Assembly (NCBI RefSeq): GCF_009372215.1 | Contig: NZ_LWRV01000082.1 | Span: forward strand, 1-64,000 | Direction of reading: 5' to 3' | Origin: Acinetobacter portensis | Lineage (GTDB): Bacteria; Pseudomonadota; Gammaproteobacteria; Pseudomonadales; Moraxellaceae | DNA: 64,000 nucleotides | Shown here: positions 57,145 to 64,000 of the stretch, piece by piece | How positions within the stretch are numbered: the first letter of the stretch is position 1 | Layout of the letters: the number at the start of each line of letters is the position of its first letter | Position numbers and translations under genes: made by a program | Notes under the pieces: model-generated | Databases searched by the model: none | Told to the model about the DNA's origin: nothing | The model's input: only the letters and a program-made list of their open reading frames with translations

Positions 57145-58785
57145 TTAATCAAATTTACCTGTAGCACGTTCTTTTGCCCATTCACGAAGTACAAATTTTT
57201 GTAATTTACCTGTCGATGTCTTTGGGATTTCAGTAATAACGACATCTTTAGGAACCTTAAAGCGTGCTAAATGTTCTTTGCAATACGCGATAATTTCTTC
57301 AGGCGTTGCCGTTTTTCCAACTTTTAATTCAATAAATGCACACGGAACCTCTTGCCAAATTGGGTCGGGTTTCGCTACAACAGCAGCAGTTAAAATTGCA
57401 GGATGCTGATATAGCACTTCCTCAACTTCAAGTGATGAAATATTTTCACCGCCTGAAATAATCACATCTTTAGATCTATCGGTAATTTTTGCATAGCCAT
57501 CGGGTTGGCAAACAGCTAAATCACCCGTATGGAACCATCCACCTGCAAATGCTTCTGCTGTTGCTTCGGCATTTTTTAAATAACCCTTCATCACAATATT
57601 GCCGCGGAACATAATTTCACCCATTGTTGTTCCATCGTTGGGAACGGGTTGCATGGTTTCAGGATCTAAAACTTTCATGCCATCTTGTAACGGATATGGA
57701 ACACCTTGGCGAGAATGTAGTTGAGCTTGTTCTTGAATGGAAAGATCAGACCAACCTGCCTGTGATGCACACAGTGCAGATGGGCCATAAGTTTCAGTTA
57801 AGCCATAAACATGTGTAACGTTGATGCCAATATTTCGCATACCTTCAATAATTGCCGCAGGAGGGGCTGCACCTGCCACCATCACTTCTACGCGATGTTC
57901 AATTTTAATTTTATGTTCATCGGGTGCATTAATAAGCATAGATAAAACAATGGGCGCACCACAGAAATAATCGACACGATGTGTATCAATGAGTTTGTAG
58001 ATAAGTTCAGGATCAATTTTACGTAAGCAAATATTGGTTCCACCATTTGCCGCAATTGTCCAAGCAAAACACCAACCATTACAGTGGAAAAGTGGAAGTG
58101 TCCAAAGATAGGTTGCACGTGGCGTCATACCGCAGGCAATAATATTACTTGCTGCGTTGATATAAGCTCCACGGTGATGATAAACAACACCTTTAGGATT
58201 ACCCGTTGTGCCTGATGTGTAGTTTAGGCTAATGGCATCCCATTCATCTTGTGGTAAGTGCCATTCAAAGTTTTCATCACCTTGAGTAAGCCATGCTTCA
58301 TATTCAATTTGCCCAATGCTTTGACTTTCACCATCAAATTCAACATCTGCAACATCAATAATATAAATTTCTTGGGATATCAGCGCTAAAGCTTCTTTTG
58401 CGATATTGGCAAATTCAGGATCGATCAATAAAACTTTAGATTCTGCATGTTCAAGCATAAATGCCAATGTTTTTGCATCTAAACGCGTATTGAGTGTGTT
58501 TAAAACAGCACCTGCCATTGGAACTGCAAAATGCGCTTCGATCATGGCAGGAATATTAGGAAGTAAAACTGAAACGGTATCGTTTTTACCTACACCTAAA
58601 TTTTGAAGCTGATGTGCGAATTGGCGGCAACGTTTATATGTATCGCGCCAAGAAATGTGTCTAGAACCGTGAATAATGGCATCTTGGTTAGGATAGATAT
58701 AGGCTGCACGTTCTAAATAGCGTAGAGGCGAAAGTGCAACAAAATTTGCAGGTGTACGTGGCAATTGATCATATGCGCTAACCAT
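57145..58785 (-). CDS. Acyl-CoA synthetase, AMP-binding family
   Basis: This 546-residue ANL-superfamily enzyme has the P-loop-like YTSGTTGNPKGVVYHHRG, YGLTETYGP, HTGDLAV and the catalytic Lys region KTSTGKLQKF. It activates a fatty or aromatic acid to its CoA ester through an acyl-AMP. It resembles the medium-chain or 3-methylmercaptopropionate CoA ligase branch (DmdB/AlkK-like). Substrate is uncertain. It is transcribed alone with a 284-bp upstream region. Confidence 0.9.
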   Translation of the reverse strand: MVSAYDQLPRTPANFVALSPLRYLERAAYIYPNQDAIIHGSRHISWRDTYKRCRQFAHQLQNLGVGKNDTVSVLLPNIPAMIEAHFAVPMAGAVLNTLNTRLDAKTLAFMLEHAESKVLLIDPEFANIAKEALALISQEIYIIDVADVEFDGESQSIGQIEYEAWLTQGDENFEWHLPQDEWDAISLNYTSGTTGNPKGVVYHHRGAYINAASNIIACGMTPRATYLWTLPLFHCNGWCFAWTIAANGGTNICLRKIDPELIYKLIDTHRVDYFCGAPIVLSMLINAPDEHKIKIEHRVEVMVAGAAPPAAIIEGMRNIGINVTHVYGLTETYGPSALCASQAGWSDLSIQEQAQLHSRQGVPYPLQDGMKVLDPETMQPVPNDGTTMGEIMFRGNIVMKGYLKNAEATAEAFAGGWFHTGDLAVCQPDGYAKITDRSKDVIISGGENISSLEVEEVLYQHPAILTAAVVAKPDPIWQEVPCAFIELKVGKTATPEEIIAYCKEHLARFKVPKDVVITEIPKTSTGKLQKFVLREWAKERATGKFD

Positions 58786-59069
58786 TATTATTACTCCATG
58801 TAATTTAATTATTTCCCCATGCTTTGAAGATATGCATTTTTAAGGATAATTTCCTTTATTCTTTGGTCGAGTATTTACTCTAATAGTGGGAATTTAATTA
58901 ATGATCAAATTTGAAAGAGAAATGGAAAGCTGGAATTGAACAAAGATCAAAATTTTATGTCTTAAATATGATGATGATATGGTTTTTTGTTTAAGTATTT
59001 TTATGATTGGAATCTTTTATCATCAATCAGCTTGTATAATGTTTTTTAAAAATTAGCAGCAATTTAGTC
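58786..59069. other. Divergent promoter region, acyl-CoA synthetase and ArnT-like cluster
   Basis: This AT-rich gap of 284 bp has no gene. It must carry promoters for both divergent units. I saw no clear PmrA-type or other operator, though none was searched computationally. Confidence 0.45.
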
Positions 59070-60548
59070 ATGTTAGAAAAAATAAGTTTTGAAAAAAAGT
59101 TCATCTTAGTTTTAATTATATATTTTTTATTTTGGATGGTTATTCCACCTGTATTCTCTTCAAGCTTTCCTTTAGATGTGCCAGAAGGCATTTATTGGGG
59201 GAAAGAGTTTCAACTTGGATATTATAAACATCCTCCATTTTCTTCATGGATTTTATATAGTTTCTATGCTGTTTTTGGTGTATTTGGTCCATATATTCTC
59301 AGTCAAATTTGTATTTCTTTAACGATCTTTTTTGTCTATTTACTCGGAAAAAACATCGTTTCTAAAGAAAAAGCATTTTATTCAGGAGTATTTGTACTTT
59401 CGATTTTTTATTACACATGGCCTTCAATTGAGTTCAATCATAATGTTGCTCAAATGCCAATTTGGGCGGGCTTAATTTATGTATTTTATTTAGCACTGAA
59501 AAAAAATACATGGAGTGCATGGTTAATATTTGGTGTAGTTACTGGTATTGGTATGCTCACCAAATATTCGGTTGCAATTTTAGTCTTCGCAATCGTTTTA
59601 TTTTCTTTGTTAACGTCATATAGACGATTATGGTTGACGGCTAAACCATGGGTTGCTGTTGTAGTTGCACTCGCGCTTTTTAGTCCGCATGTTTGGTGGT
59701 TGTATCAACACGATTGGTTAACTTTTACATATATTCAGTCACGCTCACATGAAGATGGTGGCGGTGTAAATCATTTAGCTGCATTTAAGTATTTGGCATC
59801 TCAAATCGTGAATTGCCTACCTTTACTTTTAATTTTGCTTTGCAATAAAAGTTTATCTTTTAAATTTAGAAATATTAAAATAGACGATAGAAACTTCTTG
59901 TTTTTTATTGGGATCTTTCCTGGCTTGTTTTTATTTCTACTAGGCTTAGTTTCTGGGGCAAATATTCGAGATATGTGGGCGTCTCCTATGTGGAGTCTTG
60001 TTGGCTTAATTTTGGTTGCAATGATTCCCGAAAATATCTTTCAAAACCATAAAAAAGGTTTGGCTAAAGGTTTAGTCATTTGGTTGTTTATTATTAGCGT
60101 ATTAATGGCTTGTTATATTCAGTTTGGTGGTCAACTCCGTCATAAGCCATCTCGAATGGATTGGCCTCAGCAAGAATTGAGTTTGAAAGCAGAGCAAGAG
60201 TGGAAGCAAATAAGCCATTGTCAGCTAGATAATATTGGTGGAGATAACTGGCTTGCAATTCTTGTTGCAACTAAAATGAATCAAATGCCTTCAGTGATGA
60301 TGGATACGTCAGCAGCGTATTCACCATGGATGAATTTACAACGTTTGGAACAAAAGGGGAGTTTTATGCTTTGGGAAAAAGATCAAAAGCCAATACTTCC
60401 ATATGTTTCCGACTTAGAAAAAAATGATCAATTGGTTATTTATCATGGTGAGTGGCAAATCACTTGGGCTAAAGTACCCAATAAACAACCTTTAATTATT
60501 CAGTGGCAAGCCTTTGTGCCGAAATCATGCATTCAACCAAAAGAATAG
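59070..60548 (+). CDS. ArnT-like (GT39/GT83) polyprenyl-phosphate sugar transferase
   Basis: This 492-residue integral membrane enzyme has about a dozen helices and the family features of ArnT/PMT: an acidic first periplasmic loop (LDVPEGIYWGKEFQLGY) and YYKHPPFSSW just after. Such enzymes move a sugar from undecaprenyl phosphate to lipid A or another envelope acceptor at the outer face of the inner membrane. The next genes supply a polyprenyl-phosphate glycosyltransferase, a flippase-like protein and a deacetylase, so this is probably the final transferase. It is close in concept to Francisella FlmK. Confidence 0.82.
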   Translation: MLEKISFEKKFILVLIIYFLFWMVIPPVFSSSFPLDVPEGIYWGKEFQLGYYKHPPFSSWILYSFYAVFGVFGPYILSQICISLTIFFVYLLGKNIVSKEKAFYSGVFVLSIFYYTWPSIEFNHNVAQMPIWAGLIYVFYLALKKNTWSAWLIFGVVTGIGMLTKYSVAILVFAIVLFSLLTSYRRLWLTAKPWVAVVVALALFSPHVWWLYQHDWLTFTYIQSRSHEDGGGVNHLAAFKYLASQIVNCLPLLLILLCNKSLSFKFRNIKIDDRNFLFFIGIFPGLFLFLLGLVSGANIRDMWASPMWSLVGLILVAMIPENIFQNHKKGLAKGLVIWLFIISVLMACYIQFGGQLRHKPSRMDWPQQELSLKAEQEWKQISHCQLDNIGGDNWLAILVATKMNQMPSVMMDTSAAYSPWMNLQRLEQKGSFMLWEKDQKPILPYVSDLEKNDQLVIYHGEWQITWAKVPNKQPLIIQWQAFVPKSCIQPKE

Positions 60549-60557
60549 ACTGATCTT

Positions 60558-61547
60558 ATGCTTACGAAAAATAATGATGTTTTAGATAATCGGGGAATAG
60601 AGTTATCTATTATTTTACCTGCATACAATGATGCGAAAAATGTAGATCTTCTTTTACCGTTGCTTTTTACAATGCTTGCAAAGAAGCAAGTAAATTGTGA
60701 AATTATTCTTGTTGATGATGGTGGTAAAGATAATTTATATGAAGTTTATGAGAAACATCTAAATCTTACACCCATCAATATCGAATTTAATTTAATTCAG
60801 TTTTCTCGAAATTTTGGTAAGGAAGCTGCTTTAAGCGCGGGGCTAAAAGAGTCACAAGGTAAGCTTGTCGCAATGATGGACTCAGATGGTCAACATCCAT
60901 TATCTGTACTCGAAGAAATGCTTGAAGCAATTCAGAACCCTGCAATAGATATGGTGGCGGCAGTTCAAGAAACGCGTGAGCATGAAAATATTCTTCTCAA
61001 GCTTTATAAACATGTTTTTTATCGTTTTATGCAAGATTCTCAACGCTATAAGCTTGAACCTCACGCAGGAGATTTTCGAGTAATGAAGCGAAAAGTGGTC
61101 GATTCACTTCTCGCTTTACCAGAACGCCAAAGATTTATGAAAGGCTTATATTCTTGGGTTGGGTTTAAAACTTTATATTTGCCATTTCAAGCACAAGAGC
61201 GCTTAGAGGGTACAAGCTCATTTAACTTTAGTGGTTTATTTGAGCTAGCAGTCATTGGGGTAACTTCATTTTCATTGAAACCTTTACGTTGGATTACTCG
61301 TATGGGGTTCTTGGTGTCTGTGATCGCAATTTTATATGGTCTCTTTATTATTGGAGATACCTTATTTTTTGGTAAAGATTTGAAAGGTTGGCCAACACTT
61401 GCTGTCGGTATTATGTTTTCAGCAGGTTTACAACTGATTTGCCTAGGTGTGATTGGTGAATATATTGGTCGTATTTATGATGAAGTCAAACAAAGACCGT
61501 TATACATAGTGGATAAAAAATGGAACAACAAAAAGCAAGATCAGTAA
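60558..61547 (+). CDS. GT2 polyprenyl-phosphate glycosyltransferase (ArnC/FlmF2-like)
   Basis: This 329-residue enzyme has a GT-A domain with IILPAYNDAKNV, DDGGKDN and DSDGQHP, then two C-terminal membrane helices as in DPM1-type and ArnC synthases. It would attach a sugar from a UDP donor to undecaprenyl phosphate on the cytosolic side. The cluster suggests an N-acetylhexosamine. It lies 9 bp after the ArnT-like gene and overlaps the next gene by 28 nt. Confidence 0.88.
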   Translation: MLTKNNDVLDNRGIELSIILPAYNDAKNVDLLLPLLFTMLAKKQVNCEIILVDDGGKDNLYEVYEKHLNLTPINIEFNLIQFSRNFGKEAALSAGLKESQGKLVAMMDSDGQHPLSVLEEMLEAIQNPAIDMVAAVQETREHENILLKLYKHVFYRFMQDSQRYKLEPHAGDFRVMKRKVVDSLLALPERQRFMKGLYSWVGFKTLYLPFQAQERLEGTSSFNFSGLFELAVIGVTSFSLKPLRWITRMGFLVSVIAILYGLFIIGDTLFFGKDLKGWPTLAVGIMFSAGLQLICLGVIGEYIGRIYDEVKQRPLYIVDKKWNNKKQDQ

Positions 61548-61945
61548 ACCTGCAAAAACAAGGTTTATTCTTCTTCATTGTAGGAAGCTTAACGGCGCTA
61601 GTACATTTTCTATCGCTGATATTCTTTGTCCAAGTTTTAAATATCCATCCGAATTTTGCTAATTTTTTTGCTTTTTTAATTGCGTTTATTTTTGGATTTA
61701 CAGGGCATTTTAATTTTACTTTCCGTTCACAAAGTCAAAAAAGTGAATGGAAATTAAAGCTTGGAAAATGGTTTGCAAGTTCTGTGTTTGGTTTTGCACT
61801 AAATCAAGCAATGTTCGCGTCTGGAATCTATCTGTTAGGTGAAAAGTACTACATTTTTATTTGGATTGTTGCGACGGCTCTTGTGACCGTTTGTACATTT
61901 CTACTTGCTAAGTTTTGGGCATTTCAAGCGAAGAGTAATTCATGA
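61520..61945 (+). CDS. GtrA family membrane protein, probable flippase
   Basis: This 141-residue protein has four membrane helices and the GtrA family N-terminal block FFFIVGSLTALVHFL. GtrA proteins are thought to flip undecaprenyl-phosphate sugars across the inner membrane. It overlaps the glycosyltransferase gene by 28 nt and the deacetylase gene by 4 nt, which supports a single function. Confidence 0.87.
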   Translation: MEQQKARSVNLQKQGLFFFIVGSLTALVHFLSLIFFVQVLNIHPNFANFFAFLIAFIFGFTGHFNFTFRSQSQKSEWKLKLGKWFASSVFGFALNQAMFASGIYLLGEKYYIFIWIVATALVTVCTFLLAKFWAFQAKSNS

Positions 61946-62718
61946 AAAGTATTATTATTAATGTAGATGATTTGGGCTTTTCACATGCAGTGAATCAAGC
62001 GGTAATTGACTTAGCGGAAAAGAAAAGAATTCAAGCAACGAGTTTTATGAGCTTAGGTGAAATTCATCAAAATGAAGTTCAAGCCTTAAAAAATCATCAC
62101 ATTGATATTGGTTTACATTTTGATTTAACTGGCTTAGCAGGTGTGGGAAGCTTAAAAGATGTGTTATTAAAAGCATATTTAAGAAAATTTAATCGATCTG
62201 AGCTTGAAGTAATTATTCATCAACAATTTGATCACTTTGAAAATAAAATTGGAAACATCCCCAGTTTTATTGATGGTCATCAGCATGTACATCAGTTTCC
62301 TCAAGTGCGTCAGACTTTATTGGCGTGTATTGAACAACGATATAACCAGAAAATTCCTTTAAGAAATACTCAAACCTATCAAACAGATTTAAAAGCAAAA
62401 ATCATCTACTTTTTAGGTGGATCTGCTTTAAAACAGGAATTAATCAAACAACAATGGCCTCATAATCCATCATTTGCAGGTATCTATGGTTTTAATACAG
62501 GCTTAGATGGCCTGAAGGGATTATGGGAAAGTTGGCTTGAAAATGCGCCCAATAATAGTGTCATTATGTGCCATCCTGCACAAATAGATCCAAATTGGAC
62601 AGATGAAATTTATGCTGCGCGTTGCATTGAGTATGAGTGGTTGTTAAGTGATGAATTCTTGGAACTTTGGAATAAATACCATTGTCATGCGCAATCTTGG
62701 AAAAACTTGGCGCTTTAA
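61942..62718 (+). CDS. YdjC/ChbG-HpnK family deacetylase, NaxD-like
   Basis: This 258-residue carbohydrate deacetylase has the family metal and active-site motifs NVDDLGFS, GLHFDLTG and DGHQHVHQFPQ. NaxD of Francisella and A. baumannii deacetylates undecaprenyl-linked N-acetylgalactosamine so that galactosamine is added to lipid A. The neighbouring genes match that pathway. Sugar identity and orthology to NaxD need testing. It ends the four-gene operon. Confidence 0.85.
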   Translation: MKSIIINVDDLGFSHAVNQAVIDLAEKKRIQATSFMSLGEIHQNEVQALKNHHIDIGLHFDLTGLAGVGSLKDVLLKAYLRKFNRSELEVIIHQQFDHFENKIGNIPSFIDGHQHVHQFPQVRQTLLACIEQRYNQKIPLRNTQTYQTDLKAKIIYFLGGSALKQELIKQQWPHNPSFAGIYGFNTGLDGLKGLWESWLENAPNNSVIMCHPAQIDPNWTDEIYAARCIEYEWLLSDEFLELWNKYHCHAQSWKNLAL

Positions 62719-62942
62719 AATTTAAAAATACATTTCAAGTTATATTGAGTCATTGAAAAACAAGCCAAATCAGGATTGATACGCTTAAAAAGGCATTAAC
62801 GGTTTATTAAAATGGCTAAGACGTGTAAAATTCTAGCTGATTTTTATTTATCCACCGTTTTTATCTTTTGAGGGTTTCCCTCGATCATAATCTCGCGGTG
62901 ATATGCTCCATTGTGCGGGGCATCACTCCTTAAGGATTTTTT
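62719..62942 (+). promoter_or_regulatory. thrS leader region with two hairpins
   Basis: The gap before thrS holds GAGGG-TTT-CCCTC at 62870-62882 and a second stem ATGCTCC/GGGGCAT (62903-62909 and 62917-62923) with a 7-base loop. An AAGGA site follows just before the ATG. E. coli thrS is autoregulated through leader stems that mimic tRNA-Thr; similar control is possible here but the loop does not obviously copy the anticodon. Confidence 0.45.
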
Positions 62943-64000
62943 ATGCCTATTATTACTTTGCCAAATGGCGATCAAAAACAATTTGATCATGCTGTTTCTG
63001 TTATGGACGTTGCACTAAGCATTGGTCCTGGTCTTGCAAAGAACACAGTTGCAGGTCGTGTAAATGACCGCCTTGTAGATGCAAGCGACTTAATTACAGA
63101 AGATGCGACCTTACAAATTATTACGCCTAAAGATGAAGCTGGCGTAGAAATTATTCGCCATTCTTGCGCACATTTAGTAGGTCATGCTGTTAAGCAACTT
63201 TTCCCAGAAGCGAAAATGGTGATTGGCCCTGTTATTGAAGATGGTTTTTACTACGATATCTTCAGTGAAAAGCCATTTACTCTAGATGACTTAGCAGCAA
63301 TTGAAGAGCGTATGAAAAAGCTCATCGATCAAGACTACGATGTTATTAAAAAAATGACACCGCGTGATGAAGTGATTGCAGAATTTACCAAACGTGGTGA
63401 AGACTATAAATTACGCTTGATTGCAGACATGCCTGAAGAAACAGAAATGGGCTTGTACTACCATCAAGATTATTTAGATATGTGTCGTGGTCCACACGTT
63501 CCAAATACTAAATTCTTAAAATCATTCAAACTCACTAAAATGTCAGGTGCTTACTGGCGTGGTGATGCGAAAAACGAACAGTTACAACGTATTTACGGTA
63601 CAGCTTGGGCAGATAAAAAACAGCTTGCAGCGTATGTAAAACGTATTGAAGAAGCAGAAAAACGCGATCACCGTAAAATTGGTAAAGCGCTAGATTTATT
63701 CCATATGCAAGAAGAAGCACCAGGTATGGTGTTCTGGCATCCGAACGGTTGGACAATTTACCAAGTACTTGAACAATACATGCGTAAAGTTCAACAAGCG
63801 AATGGCTACGAAGAAATTCGTACACCGCAAGTGGTTGACTTCTCGCTTTGGGAAAAATCAGGACATGCTGCAAACTATGCAGATGGCATGTTCACGACGC
63901 ATTCTGAAAATCGTAACTATGCAATTAAACCAATGAACTGTCCTTGTCACGTACAAGTGTTCAACCAAGGTTTAAAATCGTACCGTGATTTACCTGTACG
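62943..64000 (+). CDS. thrS: Threonyl-tRNA synthetase (partial, 3' end beyond window)
   Basis: 352 codons are present and the frame is open to the edge. The N-terminal TGS domain (residues 1-60) is followed by the editing domain with [16 protein letters not shown] and the conserved Cys in DMCRGPHVP. The catalytic core begins with the class II motif region and [12 protein letters not shown]. It starts at ATG 62943 after AAGGA. In related genomes infC-rpmI-rplT follow. Confidence 0.96.
   Translation, partial: MPIITLPNGDQKQFDHAVSVMDVALSIGPGLAKNTVAGRVNDRLVDASDLITEDATLQIITPKDEAGVEIIRHSCAHLVGHAVKQLFPEAKMVIGPVIEDGFYYDIFSEKPFTLDDLAAIEERMKKLIDQDYDVIKKMTPRDEVIAEFTKRGEDYKLRLIADMPEETEMGLYYHQDYLDMCRGPHVPNTKFLKSFKLTKMSGAYWRGDAKNEQLQRIYGTAWADKKQLAAYVKRIEEAEKRDHRKIGKALDLFHMQEEAPGMVFWHPNGWTIYQVLEQYMRKVQQANGYEEIRTPQVVDFSLWEKSGHAANYADGMFTTHSENRNYAIKPMNCPCHVQVFNQGLKSYRDLPV

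Noticed and set aside
63535-63873. Minus-strand 112-codon frame inside thrS
   Set aside because: It is antisense to the conserved threonyl-tRNA synthetase core and has no recognisable domain.

Overview
The window is a stretch of bacterial chromosome, almost certainly from a gammaproteobacterium of the genus Acinetobacter or a very close relative. The grounds are a low G+C content, Acinetobacter-like protein sequences, and gene neighbourhoods that are partly Escherichia-like (rsgA/orn, yibN-grxC-secB, leuS-lptE-holA, rlmN-pilF-rodZ-ispG-hisS-yfgM-bamB-der) with moraxellacean differences. I do not name a species. Nothing is recognisable as an insertion sequence, prophage, integron, CRISPR array, rRNA or tRNA. 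Most of the window is housekeeping; the accessory material is in four places.

Region 1 (1-6.8 kb, minus strand). An operon resembles E. coli ynbA-ynbC-ynbD: a CDP-alcohol phosphotransferase, an alpha/beta hydrolase-methyltransferase fusion, and a PAP2-dual specificity phosphatase fusion. It is followed by a small membrane protein of uncertain start, and no ynbB is present. An orphan dihydrolipoyl dehydrogenase-like flavoprotein lies beside it. Next is a compact three-gene operon: two DUF442 paralogues, one cytosolic and one exported, and a 34-residue lipoprotein. The genes are joined by 8-nt overlaps.

Region 2 (6.9-33 kb) is mostly housekeeping. It holds a hydrolase, trxC, thioesterases, a YajQ-family gene, a rhodanese, a yciB-yciI-mnmC operon, rnm, a bestrophin, radC, coaBC, a cytochrome b562-like gene, secB-grxC-yibN, rsgA, orn, a BI-1 family gene and fabI. 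It ends with a complete MacA-MacB-outer membrane factor efflux operon, holA-lptE-leuS and a DUF4124 gene.

Region 3 (33-40 kb) has a 700-bp AT-rich leader, then ilvI-ilvH-ilvC for branched-chain amino acids. Just after ilvC lies a 48-nt second copy of the ilvC 3' end that differs only at synonymous positions. It is followed by an unrecognised 319-codon AT-rich gene, then a glycosyltransferase-PAP2 pair.

Region 4 (40-64 kb) carries iscX, ndk, and the rlmN to der block (tRNA/rRNA modification, type IV pili, cell shape, isoprenoids, translation, outer membrane assembly). After it come mazG-comEA, pcnB-folK-panB-panC, rapZ-HPr-darP and an acyl-CoA synthetase. A four-gene envelope sugar cluster follows (ArnT-like transferase, polyprenyl-phosphate glycosyltransferase, GtrA flippase, NaxD/YdjC-type deacetylase). 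Its composition matches the pathway that adds an amino sugar to lipid A. The window ends inside thrS.

A family of short intergenic repeats (core CCCTCATCCYAACCTTCTCC) lies just after several stop codons. Intrinsic terminators, many bidirectional between convergent genes, separate most transcription units.
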